Positions 9,435 to 17,650 of a stretch of DNA of 64,000 nt are shown here, in pieces. The DNA is from Neobacillus nitrireducens (GTDB lineage Bacteria; Bacillota; Bacilli; Bacillales; Cytobacillaceae). The DNA lies in contig NZ_CP133262.1 in assembly GCF_030915405.1 (NCBI RefSeq), forward strand, positions 992,001 through 1,056,000, in the 5' to 3' direction. The stretch's first letter is position 1, and every line of letters begins with the position of its first letter. Below the pieces are notes generated by a model. The model ran no database searches, was not told where the DNA came from, and saw only the letters and a program-made list of their open reading frames with translations. A program made the position numbers and the translations under genes.

Positions 9435-9449
9435 ATTACAATTCACATG

Positions 9450-9462
9450 GGTGTCAGGCACC
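9450..9462. repeat. GGTGTCAGGCACC dispersed hairpin motif, copy 1
   Basis: A 13-base near-palindrome (GGTG/CACC arms) in the gap between the flavodoxin and response regulator genes. The same motif in the opposite orientation lies between tctB and tctA at 13470-13482. Confidence 0.5.
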
Positions 9463-9474
9463 TCCTTCCTAAAG

Positions 9475-9512
9475 AAAGAAGAAGGCTCAGTTTACTTAGA
9501 GCCTTCTTCTTT
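9475..9512 (-). terminator. Terminator of the two-component operon
   Basis: A perfect 14-bp stem (9475-9488 with 9499-9512) overlaps the stop codon of the response regulator gene. The following T content on the reverse strand is modest. Confidence 0.75.
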
Positions 9513-10242
9513 ATAGGTGGTTATGTAGTTTTAAATTCCCCTTAACCAAATAAACCCGTTCAGGACGACCCACGGTTCCATAGGATATATCCGCGGCAAT
9601 TTTCTCCTCGGCCATAAGATGTTCTAAATATCTTCTGGCTGTTGTTCGGCTGGCGCCTATTTCTTTGGCTACCCATTCTGCCGTTAATCCGAAATCAACC
9701 TTTGAAAGGACCTCCAAAACCTTTTCAAGTGTAAGCGGATCAATCCCCTTCGGCAGATAAAGTTTGTCGCTCACTGAACGTTCGATCTCTTTTCGCAAAA
9801 GCTTATCCACCTGCTGTTGGGTAACATCGAGATTTTCATTCCTCATTTCTACCAGCTTTGTATGAAATTCCTGATACCTCAGCAGCGATTGTTTGAATCT
9901 CTCAAAAACGACCGGTTTAATTATATAATCAAACACACCAATGCTGATTGCCTCTTGAACCTTATCAATCTCTTTTGTGGCGGTAATCATGATGACATCC
10001 ATTTGTTTACTATGCTGCTTTGTTTCCTTAAGCAAATCAATGCCATTCATGTCTGGAAAATATACATCCAACAAAATAAGGTCTGGCTGTAATAAATCAA
10101 GATAAGTCTTTGCTTCTAGATAACTAGCCGCAATTCCGACTGTTTGAAAACCAGCAATCTGTTCAATGAATCGTTTTTGAATTTCTGCAATCCGTAAGTC
10201 ATCCTCAACTATTAACACTTCGATATCCGAGTTCTGCTTCAT
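9511..10242 (-). CDS. CitB/DctR-type response regulator for tricarboxylate uptake
   Basis: 243-aa regulator. Residues 1-125 form an intact receiver: IVEDDLRIAEI acidic pocket, Asp59 in LILLDVYFPDMNG as phosphoacceptor, MITATKE, and the Lys in YIIKPVVFERF. The C-terminal half has a winged-helix-type segment AEWVAKEIGASRTTARRYLE characteristic of the CitB/DpiA/CitT family. Its start lies 38 bp inside the preceding kinase gene, so translation is probably coupled. Next to tctCBA, it most likely activates that transporter in response to a di- or tricarboxylate. Confidence 0.92.
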   Translation of the reverse strand: MKQNSDIEVLIVEDDLRIAEIQKRFIEQIAGFQTVGIAASYLEAKTYLDLLQPDLILLDVYFPDMNGIDLLKETKQHSKQMDVIMITATKEIDKVQEAISIGVFDYIIKPVVFERFKQSLLRYQEFHTKLVEMRNENLDVTQQQVDKLLRKEIERSVSDKLYLPKGIDPLTLEKVLEVLSKVDFGLTAEWVAKEIGASRTTARRYLEHLMAEEKIAADISYGTVGRPERVYLVKGNLKLHNHL

Positions 10243-11830
10243 TCAAACACCCCCTGTGTTTTGGTATCGCTACTGTGAAAATTGTCCCTTCACCTTCTTG
10301 AGAAGAAAAGGTAATATTTCCGCCTAATCCCCTTATCGATTCCTTAACAAGACTTAAGCCGATTCCGGCATTGCTGTGACGACTTTTCGTCGAAAAGCCA
10401 GCTTGAAAAATTTGTTCACCCATGTTCGTGTCAATACCTTTCCCGTTATCCTCAATTTCGATAATCAGGTCTTTTCCCAAGTCCGTTAGAAACAAAGAAA
10501 CTTTCTTTTGTTCCTTCTCATTTTCTCTGACTGCGTCAAACGCATTATTAACAAGGTTACCGATTATTGTCACTAATGCATCTCTGCTGATTTCCGCTGG
10601 GACATCGCTAAAGCTGCTCTCGCGGTCGATTGTAAAATTAATTTTTAATTCGCTAGATAAACTAGCCTTGCCTAAAATAAATCCGGCAATGATCGGGTCA
10701 GGAATTTCCTTCATTAAGAAGCTTATGAAACCTTGGGTAACATCCACTTCCTTGGAAATGAAATCAATCGCTTCTTTATAGTTTCCAAGCTGAATCAAGC
10801 CAAGAAGTGTATACAATCGGTTAGAATATTCATGTGTCTGAGCGCGTAAGCCTTCTGCATATGCCTTCACATGGGACAATTCCTGCATCAGATTGGAAAG
10901 CTCTGACTTATTTCTAAAGCTGGCAACTGCCCCAATTACCTCTTCCTTTTTATTAAAAATAGGAATACGATTCACCAGGAATACCTCGTCTGAAATGGTC
11001 AATTCCCGATCATACTCTGCTTGTCCCGTCCGAACAACCTCATAAAGGTGCGTATTTTCAAGTACATCATCAATCCTTCTGCCACGGAGCAGCACGTCAC
11101 TCGGAACATTGAGAATTTTATGCGCGGTTTCATTGACAACTGTAATTCGCCCGCCCGTATCAATGGCGATGATCCCCTCATGGATAGATTCTAAAATGGC
11201 ATGTTTCTCCTGGTACATCCAAGCAATTTCTTTCGGTTCCAGTCCGAAAATCGCTCGTTTAATATTTAAAGAGATTAATAGTGCGGCTAGTAATCCTCCT
11301 AGTAAAATAATCATTGTTGTGATAAAAATTTTACTTCTTATCTTTGCCACTTCTTTTTCAATATCCGTTTGAAGATACCCTACTGAAACGACACCAATTA
11401 TTTTACCAGCGCTTATAATAGGAGCTTTTCCCCGTAGAGATGGTCCTAGAGTTCCAATTGATTCAGAGATGACCGATTCTCCTTTAAAAACCTGAGCATT
11501 ATCCCCGCCAACCATTTTTTGTCCTATTCGGTTAGGATCTGGGTGGGAATAGCGTATTTCGTTTCGATTTCCGATAACAATAAATTCCGCACCCACCTGT
11601 TTTCTTATTTTTTCTGCTAGAGGTTGAATAATGGCTGCCGGGTCGGAACTAGAAAAAGCTTTTTGAATCTCTGGCATATTGGAGATGGACTGTGCCACAG
11701 ATAAGGCCTTCGTTCCTTTTTCGTGTTTAAGATTGGATTCCATAATATTTTTAAAAGTTATTTCAAAAATCCCGCCAATAAGGATGATTAATATAAAAAT
11801 CCCTAACATTAATTTCGTGTGTAATCGCAT
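10205..11830 (-). CDS. CitA/DcuS-type sensor histidine kinase
   Basis: 541-aa membrane kinase. Helix 1 (about 7-28) and helix 2 (about 168-190) enclose an extracellular PAS-like ligand domain with RYSHPDPNRIG and VSVGYLQTDIEKE, typical of carboxylate sensors. A cytoplasmic PAS domain follows (about 210-310). The dimerisation segment has RAQTHEYSNRLYTLLGLIQ with His333, and the ATPase domain ends with NAFDAVRENE, IEDNGKGID and NAGIGLSLVKESI. It pairs with the overlapping response regulator. Location beside tctCBA suggests the ligand is the transporter's substrate. Confidence 0.93.
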   Translation of the reverse strand: MRLHTKLMLGIFILIILIGGIFEITFKNIMESNLKHEKGTKALSVAQSISNMPEIQKAFSSSDPAAIIQPLAEKIRKQVGAEFIVIGNRNEIRYSHPDPNRIGQKMVGGDNAQVFKGESVISESIGTLGPSLRGKAPIISAGKIIGVVSVGYLQTDIEKEVAKIRSKIFITTMIILLGGLLAALLISLNIKRAIFGLEPKEIAWMYQEKHAILESIHEGIIAIDTGGRITVVNETAHKILNVPSDVLLRGRRIDDVLENTHLYEVVRTGQAEYDRELTISDEVFLVNRIPIFNKKEEVIGAVASFRNKSELSNLMQELSHVKAYAEGLRAQTHEYSNRLYTLLGLIQLGNYKEAIDFISKEVDVTQGFISFLMKEIPDPIIAGFILGKASLSSELKINFTIDRESSFSDVPAEISRDALVTIIGNLVNNAFDAVRENEKEQKKVSLFLTDLGKDLIIEIEDNGKGIDTNMGEQIFQAGFSTKSRHSNAGIGLSLVKESIRGLGGNITFSSQEGEGTIFTVAIPKHRGCLNEAELGYRSVNS

Positions 11831-11860
11831 ACAAGCACCTCTACTTATATCATATAGAAA

Positions 11861-11888
11861 AAAACTCCTTAGAAAAAGGAGTTTTTTG
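11861..11888. terminator. Terminator between tctA and the kinase gene
   Basis: A perfect 10-bp stem AAAACTCCTT with AAGGAGTTTT (11861-11870 with 11877-11886) and a T run. It lies downstream of tctA and would separate the transporter mRNA from the two-component operon. Confidence 0.8.
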
Positions 11889-11911
11889 TAATAATCTGAA
11901 ATTTACATTTT

Positions 11912-13438
11912 TTATGCTTCTTCATTTATAATGACATTTTTTCCTCTCATCTTCATGATGACCGGAATAACTAGCCAAAGAACGGTCATGATTAAGAAAC
12001 CTAAAGAAATCGGGCGGGTGAAAAACGGTCCAAAATCTCCATTTGAAATTGTTAAAGCCCTGCGCAGGTTATTCTCAATCATTGGGCCCAATACAAGTCC
12101 TAACACCAATGGGGCAATTGGGTAATCATGTTTATTTAGAAAATAGCCAACTAAACCGCATCCTAATAGAAGTAACAGATCATAAACCGAAACTTGAACG
12201 GCATAAACGCCGAAAATTGAGATGGCAATAATAATTGGAATCAAATATTGCTTGGGAGTCTGAATAATTTTTGCAAACACCTTTACTAGAGGGAGGTTGA
12301 GAACTAACAGCATGATATTTCCAATAAACATACTGGCAATCAACCCCCATGCAACCTGGGGATGATCTTCAAACAATAATGGACCTGGCTGCACATTATA
12401 CATCATCAGTGCCCCCATTAGGATCGCAGTTGTACCTGATCCAGGGATACCTAATGTTAATAATGGGATCATTGCTCCGCCTGAGGCGGCATTATTCGCA
12501 GATTCAGGTGCTGCCACACCGGCAATTGCTCCTGTTCCAAATTTCGATGGGTCTTTGGAAATCCTTTTTTCTAAAATATAAGAGAAAAAGGATGCGAGCG
12601 TTGCGCCTGCGCCGGGTAAAATCCCGATAAAGAATCCTAAGATCGACCCTCTGGCAATTGGTCCGGCAGACTCTTTCAACTCTTCTTTAGATGGCAGCAA
12701 ATTATTAATCTTTGCCATTTGTGTATCTTCTTCATCTTTTTCTAAGATAGTCTTAAATACCTCACCTAGCGCAAATAACCCAACGGCAATCGTCAAGAAT
12801 TCAATTCCTTGGTAAAGCCAGGGAATATCAAAGGTAAAACGACCGATTCCTGAAACATTATCAATACCAATCGTAGCTAACAGCAGCCCGCTTACAGTCA
12901 TAATTAATGCTTTTGTAACCGACTTTCCCGCCAACCCACTAACAGCTCCGAGCCCTAGGAGCATAAGCGAGAAATATTCAGAAGGTCCAAATTTCAGGGC
13001 TAGATTTGATAAAGGTGTCGCTAAGGCAATCAGCGCGATCAATGTAACAATTCCAGCTACAAACGAACCAATTGCTGCAATCGATAACGCACTCCCTGCT
13101 CGCCCCTTCTTCGCCATCTGATACCCATCCAATGTTGTCACTACCGAAGAAGACTCTCCCGGCGTATTTAATAGAATAGAAGTCGTTGAACCTCCATACA
13201 TGGCTCCGTAGTAGACACCGGCAAGAAGAATAATGGCACTAGTTGCCGCTTGCTCTGGAGGAAGCCCTCCCGTAATGGAAGCGGTAACAGGAATAAGCAA
13301 GGCGACACCGCTCATCGGACCAATCCCAGGTAATACCCCAACAGCGGTCCCAATCAAAACTCCAACAAAAGCAAAAAGTAAATTATACCAAATAAGTGCC
13401 GTACCGAAACCGTGCAGCAAATAATCAAGAGTATTCAA
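11912..13438 (-). CDS. tctA: Tripartite tricarboxylate transporter, large permease TctA
   Basis: Large membrane subunit (about 508 aa, 10-12 helices) of a TTT-family secondary transporter, which moves citrate-like carboxylates with the help of the TctC binding protein. Diagnostic segments are GVLPGIGPMSGVALLIPVT near the N-terminus, MYGGSTTSILLNTPGESSS and GILPGAGATLASFFSY, the two pseudo-symmetric TctA motifs. An ATG-initiated longer version at 13456 has its Shine-Dalgarno inside the frame; the TTG at 13438, 7 bases after AAAGGGGG, is the better start. Last gene of tctC-tctB-tctA. Confidence 0.95.
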   Translation of the reverse strand: MNTLDYLLHGFGTALIWYNLLFAFVGVLIGTAVGVLPGIGPMSGVALLIPVTASITGGLPPEQAATSAIILLAGVYYGAMYGGSTTSILLNTPGESSSVVTTLDGYQMAKKGRAGSALSIAAIGSFVAGIVTLIALIALATPLSNLALKFGPSEYFSLMLLGLGAVSGLAGKSVTKALIMTVSGLLLATIGIDNVSGIGRFTFDIPWLYQGIEFLTIAVGLFALGEVFKTILEKDEEDTQMAKINNLLPSKEELKESAGPIARGSILGFFIGILPGAGATLASFFSYILEKRISKDPSKFGTGAIAGVAAPESANNAASGGAMIPLLTLGIPGSGTTAILMGALMMYNVQPGPLLFEDHPQVAWGLIASMFIGNIMLLVLNLPLVKVFAKIIQTPKQYLIPIIIAISIFGVYAVQVSVYDLLLLLGCGLVGYFLNKHDYPIAPLVLGLVLGPMIENNLRRALTISNGDFGPFFTRPISLGFLIMTVLWLVIPVIMKMRGKNVIINEEA

Positions 13439-13469
13439 TCCATTTCCCCCTTTCATCCGAAAAAAACAT

Positions 13470-13482
13470 GGTGCCTGACACC
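13470..13482. repeat. GGTGCCTGACACC dispersed hairpin motif, copy 2
   Basis: ATGGTGCCTGACACCAT with 6-base arms fills the short tctB-tctA gap. It matches the reverse complement of the motif at 9450-9462. The gap is too small for a normal promoter. Confidence 0.5.
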
Positions 13483-13495
13483 ATCATTACTTCAA

Positions 13496-13948
13496 CTAAA
13501 ACCAAATTGGCCACCCTGGAAGTGTTCCTTTTAATACTTCGACAAATAGGAAATAGACAATTCCTGAAAAACAGCCAGCGATGATCAGTGAGGTCAGCCA
13601 TTTTGCTCGTTCCATCGTTTGAAAGCAGACAAAGAGAAATACAAAGGTGGTGATTACATAGCCAACAGATTCTAGTGTTAAAATATAAACCAATGTTGCG
13701 ATCAGGATGATGAGAAAAGGCTTATACTGCAACTTTTCGTTTTTCTTTTCCTGCTTTTTTCCATTAAATGTTTCATAAAATAATCGAATGCTTAAGATTG
13801 CTAACAATATTCCGAGGAAGAATGGAAAAATATCCGGGCCAACGACACTTCCATAGGAAGAGCTTGCAATACTTCTGCTACCGATAATAAATAAGACGGC
13901 TACAGCTAGAAACAATATCGCAGCGATACGATCAAATTTAATGTCCAT
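13496..13948 (-). CDS. tctB: Tripartite tricarboxylate transporter, small permease TctB
   Basis: 150-aa membrane protein with four predicted helices, the size and topology of TctB subunits. It starts MDIKFDRIAAILFLA after a G-rich site. Sequence conservation in TctB is low, so the call relies on topology and its place between tctC and tctA. Confidence 0.88.
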   Translation of the reverse strand: MDIKFDRIAAILFLAVAVLFIIGSRSIASSSYGSVVGPDIFPFFLGILLAILSIRLFYETFNGKKQEKKNEKLQYKPFLIILIATLVYILTLESVGYVITTFVFLFVCFQTMERAKWLTSLIIAGCFSGIVYFLFVEVLKGTLPGWPIWF

Positions 13949-13986
13949 CCAAGGGTCCCCCCATCCAACTTTTTCAAAAAAATAAA

Positions 13987-14013
13987 AGGGAAGGAGAAAG
14001 CCGTTCCTTCCCT
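13987..14013 (-). terminator. Intercistronic hairpin between tctC and tctB
   Basis: A perfect 9-bp stem AGGGAAGGA with TCCTTCCCT is followed on the coding strand by TTTATTTTTTT, directly after the tctC stop. It would partly stop or protect the transcript so that the binding protein is made in excess over the permeases. Confidence 0.7.
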
Positions 14014-14023
14014 CTTGGATTCC

Positions 14024-15052
14024 TTACTTCTGCATTCCTAATGCTTCTAATAATTGTTGTACTTGTGTTTCCTGATCAGCTAAGAACTTTTTAAAATCCG
14101 CCCCATTTTTATACTCTAATTCCCAGCCCTGTGTCTCGACTTCTTTTTTCCATTCCGGTGATTGAACTAACTTATCAATGGCTTTTTCCCAATAAGCCTT
14201 TGCTTCTGCAGACATTTTTTCCGGGCCAAATACACCTCGCCAAATCGTAAATTCCGCATCTACACCTTGTTCCTTGGCAGTAGGTACATCTTTGAAATCT
14301 CCTGACAATCGTTCGGATGAGGTAATTGCCAGCACTCGAACCTTCCCGGCTTTAAGGAATTCTTTTACACTTGATGCATCTGTTCCAATGACATCTGCGT
14401 TTCCTCCAAGTAAGGCTGTAATCGCTTCGCCACCGCCGTCATAAGAAACATATTTAATTTTGGTCGGGTCAACCCCATATTTAAAAGCTGGCAGAATGGA
14501 AACTAAGTGGTCCATCGAGCCTGGTGCGGAGCCACCGGCAAACGTTAACTTCGTTGGATCCTTCTTCACTTCTTCAAGGACTGCTTTTAGGTCTTTAAAT
14601 TTGGAATCAGCTTTAACAACAATTGCACCGTAGTCTTTCGTAAGCTGTGCTAATGGTGTTGTATTCTTATACCCATATGGGCTATTTCCTTCCTTCTTTA
14701 AATTGTTAATAATAATCGGCGGCGAATTGACAAAGAGCATGTCGTTATTTTCCACTTGCTGTGTTGCATATTCAGCCATAAAAACCGCTCCACCGCCACC
14801 AGGCTTATTCTCAACTGTTAATGGCTGCTTGACTAGTTTTGTTTCAGCTAGCACTTTTGTAAACGAGCGTGCCGTTAAATCCCAGCCTCCACCAGCTCCA
14901 GATGGTGCAACAACGCTAATGGCCTTGGTTGGATAACCGGTACCTTCCGCTTTTTTACTTGTACTTGCTGTTTCTTTACTGCTGCAAGCCCCCAAACTTA
15001 ATGCCAACGCACCTGCACACATGACTGCTGAAATTCTTTTGATCGAAAACAT
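14024..15052 (-). CDS. tctC: Tripartite tricarboxylate transporter substrate-binding lipoprotein TctC
   Basis: 342-aa extracytoplasmic binding protein. The signal peptide ends in the lipobox LSLGAC (Cys23), so the mature protein is a membrane-anchored lipoprotein. The body has the TctC/BugT signature regions: ISVVAPSGAGGGWDLTAR near 45-62, VENKPGGGGAVFMAEYA, and VDPTKIKYVSYDGGGEAITALL. First gene of tctCBA, with ribosome site AAAGGGGG and a cre-like site immediately upstream. The exact carboxylate cannot be read from sequence. Confidence 0.95.
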   Translation of the reverse strand: MFSIKRISAVMCAGALALSLGACSSKETASTSKKAEGTGYPTKAISVVAPSGAGGGWDLTARSFTKVLAETKLVKQPLTVENKPGGGGAVFMAEYATQQVENNDMLFVNSPPIIINNLKKEGNSPYGYKNTTPLAQLTKDYGAIVVKADSKFKDLKAVLEEVKKDPTKLTFAGGSAPGSMDHLVSILPAFKYGVDPTKIKYVSYDGGGEAITALLGGNADVIGTDASSVKEFLKAGKVRVLAITSSERLSGDFKDVPTAKEQGVDAEFTIWRGVFGPEKMSAEAKAYWEKAIDKLVQSPEWKKEVETQGWELEYKNGADFKKFLADQETQVQQLLEALGMQK

Positions 15053-15065
15053 TTCATTTCCCCCT

Positions 15066-15082
15066 TTGTAAACGTTTTCTTA
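15066..15082. promoter_or_regulatory. cre-like catabolite-control site upstream of tctC
   Basis: TTGTAAACGTTTTCTTA matches the CcpA operator consensus at nearly all positions, including the central AACGTT. It sits just upstream of the tctC ribosome site, a position where CcpA would act as a roadblock or block initiation. Carbon repression of citrate-type uptake is common in bacilli. Confidence 0.6.
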
Positions 15083-15191
15083 ATTTTACAAAAATTCCGA
15101 GGATTTCATAGATTATTCATTTAAACAGCATTAAAAACTTAATTTCCATTTTGTTCATAATGTTCATGGCGGTAAATAGTGCTGAACATAG

Positions 15192-15236
15192 AAAACTCCT
15201 GCATCATAACGTAACGTTACGATGCAGGAGTTTTTG
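15192..15236 (-). terminator. Terminator of the esterase gene
   Basis: A 14-bp perfect stem (15192-15205 with 15221-15234) lies just past the esterase stop codon. The loop contains the palindrome CGTAACGTTACG. Confidence 0.85.
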
Positions 15237-15240
15237 GTTT

Positions 15241-16158
15241 TCAACTATTGAAGACCTTCTTTATATAATCACCCATCTCACGGATAGCTTTTTTCGCTTC
15301 AGGTAATCTAGGACCACTAATCTGCCAAACATGCCACATACCATCCCATACCTTTAAGGAAACCTTTACACCTGCCTTCCGTGCTTGGTGGGCGAGCAAT
15401 TCCGCATCACTTTGCAATATTTCATGATTGCCTGCCTGAATATATAAAGGCGGTAAACCAGTCAAATCGGCAAAGACTGGGGAGATGAGCGGATGATCGA
15501 GGGGGTTCTCCTTCCCTGCATACATCCGTGCAGCGTCTTTTACGCCTGGCAGCGTTAAGTAAGGATCCACATCGTTGTTCTTCCGGTAGCTTTCCCCACT
15601 GCTGGTAAGGTCGACCCATGGAGAGAGGCAAACAAGCGCACGCGGGAGCGGTTCATTTTGATCTCTTAATACCAACGCAGCCGCCACGCTTAGCCCCCCT
15701 CCTGCGGAATCACCAGCAAAAATTATATTAGAAGGTTGATAACCTTGACGAAGGAGCCACTGATACACATTGACGGCGTCGTCAACGGCTGCTGGAAATG
15801 GATGTTCGGGCGCCAGACGATATTCCGGAAAAAGGACTTTTACTCCAGCCGCTTTCCCAATACTTGCTGCCAGTGGTCTATGCGTGGTAGCTGAACAAAA
15901 TGCATAACCTCCCCCGTGTAAATACAGGATTACTTTGTCCTCCACAGCGTTTTCGGAAGAAATCCACTCAGCGTACAATCCTTCAATCTGAAGCTTCTCC
16001 ACTTTGCAGTTTTTCGGGAGTTTCCCTAATTTTCTTGCCACCGTGTCGAGCATCTGCCGCTGTTCCTCCATCGCCCGATTAGATAAACCCTTCTTCAGCG
16101 CTCTTTTTACAGATAGTTTAATTCCTTTTTCAAAAAAATAACTTCGAATACTTGGCAT
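15241..16158 (-). CDS. Alpha/beta-hydrolase esterase (hormone-sensitive lipase group)
   Basis: About 305-aa carboxylesterase. LYLHGGGYAF supplies the HGGG oxyanion hole, IIFAGDSAGGGLSVA the catalytic Ser in GDSAG, and DGMWHVWQ the catalytic His near the C-terminus; an Asp lies in the AGNHEILQSDAELL region. The start MPSIRSYFF (ATG ending at 16158) lies 7 bases after AAGGGGG; upstream in-frame ATGs fall in or too near that site. Cytoplasmic, no signal peptide. Hydrolyses short-chain esters in related enzymes; the physiological substrate is unknown. Monocistronic. Confidence 0.92.
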   Translation of the reverse strand: MPSIRSYFFEKGIKLSVKRALKKGLSNRAMEEQRQMLDTVARKLGKLPKNCKVEKLQIEGLYAEWISSENAVEDKVILYLHGGGYAFCSATTHRPLAASIGKAAGVKVLFPEYRLAPEHPFPAAVDDAVNVYQWLLRQGYQPSNIIFAGDSAGGGLSVAAALVLRDQNEPLPRALVCLSPWVDLTSSGESYRKNNDVDPYLTLPGVKDAARMYAGKENPLDHPLISPVFADLTGLPPLYIQAGNHEILQSDAELLAHQARKAGVKVSLKVWDGMWHVWQISGPRLPEAKKAIREMGDYIKKVFNS

Positions 16159-16328
16159 TTCCATACCCCCTTTATCCAAAATTTTCTAATATCATTATAC
16201 TAGAAAAACCTTTTGATAAATCTATGCTTTCAAAGTATTTTGTAAATATTCTGTAACAAATCTCCCATTTCCTCCTGCCTGTAGTACAATTATAGTAACG
16301 GGCAAATATTATCGGAGGTATTCATTTC

Positions 16329-17636
16329 ATGAATCGATTGACCGACCATTTAATTATCATTTCCTTTGATTGCCTTTCATCCTTAGATATTCCCATCTTA
16401 AAAGAACTTCCCCACTTTCAGACCCTATTAAAAAACGGAGCTTATGTAGAAAAAGTCAAATCTATTTATCCTTCAGTCACCTATCCATGTCATGCCACGA
16501 TCGTAACAGGAAATTATCCAAACCGACATGGAGTAATCAATAATACTCTTCTGCAGCCGGGCATGGCATCTCCCGATTGGAATTGGTACAGAGATCGCAT
16601 TCGTTGTACGACTTTATATGACGAAGTAAAAAAGGCAAATATGACGACAGCAGCCCTATTATGGCCAGTCACTGCAAATGCAAAGATTGACTATAATATG
16701 CCCGAAATTTTTGCAAACCGTCCTTGGCATAATCAGATTCTTGTTTCGCTGCTGAGTGGCAGTCCCCGCTTTCAGTGGGAGCTAAATAAACGTTACGGTC
16801 ATATTCGTAAAGGCCTTAATCAACCGGAATTGGATGATTTCGTCTTGGAATCAACGGTTGACACGATTAAGTCAAAGAAACCGAATTTATTAATGGTCCA
16901 TTTTACCGATTTAGATACCCAGCGCCATTATCACGGCTTTTCATCTGAAGAAGCAATCGCAGCCCTTCATCGCCACAACCTGCGTCTCGGCAGAATTCTT
17001 GAAGCGTTAAAGGAAAGCGGAATCTACGAAAACTCCACAATAGTAGCATTAGGGGATCATAGTGCGTTAGATGAACATAAAGCAGTCAACGTTAATGTTC
17101 TTTTCCGTGAACAAAAGCTAATCACCTCTAATGGAAAAGGGAGAATAATTAATTGGGAGGCTTATTGTAAAAGTTGTGATGGCTCTGCATATATTTACAT
17201 TAAAGATCCACACGATTTAGCAACATATGAAAAAGTAAAAGAAATACTAGAATCTTTATGTGACGATCCTAAAAATGGAATTGAAAGCGTACTCACCAGT
17301 GAACAGGCTGCTAATAGAGGAGCCGATGGAACATGTGCCTTTATGATCGAAGCCCACAAAGGATTTTACTTTTTAGAAGACTTTGAGGGGGAATTTATCA
17401 AAACTATCACAAAGGAGGACGTAATCACTGATCATAAATACACGTTAGCGTGTCATGGGTATTCACCAGAGAAAGAAAATTATGGAACTATTTTTATGGC
17501 AACAGGAAAAGGGATAAAATCTATCACCCTGCCCTCTATCCGCCTCATTGATGAAGGTCCAACCTTTGCTAGGCTTCTAGGAGTAAATTTAGGCCAGACA
17601 GATGGAAGGGCTATTGAAGAGATCTTAGAAATTTAA
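16329..17636 (+). CDS. Alkaline phosphatase/nucleotide pyrophosphatase superfamily enzyme
   Basis: 435-aa metal-dependent phosphodiesterase. IIISFDCLSS (Asp14) gives the first metal ligand, PSVTYPCHATIVTGNYPNRH the nucleophile Thr51 and following loop, HFTDLDTQRHYHGF the Asp and His ligands, and VALGDHSALDEHK the Asp-His pair; CHGYSPEKE near the C-terminus holds a late His. No signal peptide, so probably cytoplasmic. The start follows CGGAGG. It is 14 bp upstream of an MFS transporter gene, so the enzyme may process what the carrier imports, perhaps a nucleotide or phospholipid-derived diester. Confidence 0.88.
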   Translation: MNRLTDHLIIISFDCLSSLDIPILKELPHFQTLLKNGAYVEKVKSIYPSVTYPCHATIVTGNYPNRHGVINNTLLQPGMASPDWNWYRDRIRCTTLYDEVKKANMTTAALLWPVTANAKIDYNMPEIFANRPWHNQILVSLLSGSPRFQWELNKRYGHIRKGLNQPELDDFVLESTVDTIKSKKPNLLMVHFTDLDTQRHYHGFSSEEAIAALHRHNLRLGRILEALKESGIYENSTIVALGDHSALDEHKAVNVNVLFREQKLITSNGKGRIINWEAYCKSCDGSAYIYIKDPHDLATYEKVKEILESLCDDPKNGIESVLTSEQAANRGADGTCAFMIEAHKGFYFLEDFEGEFIKTITKEDVITDHKYTLACHGYSPEKENYGTIFMATGKGIKSITLPSIRLIDEGPTFARLLGVNLGQTDGRAIEEILEI

Positions 17637-17650
17637 AAGGGGGAAAATCT

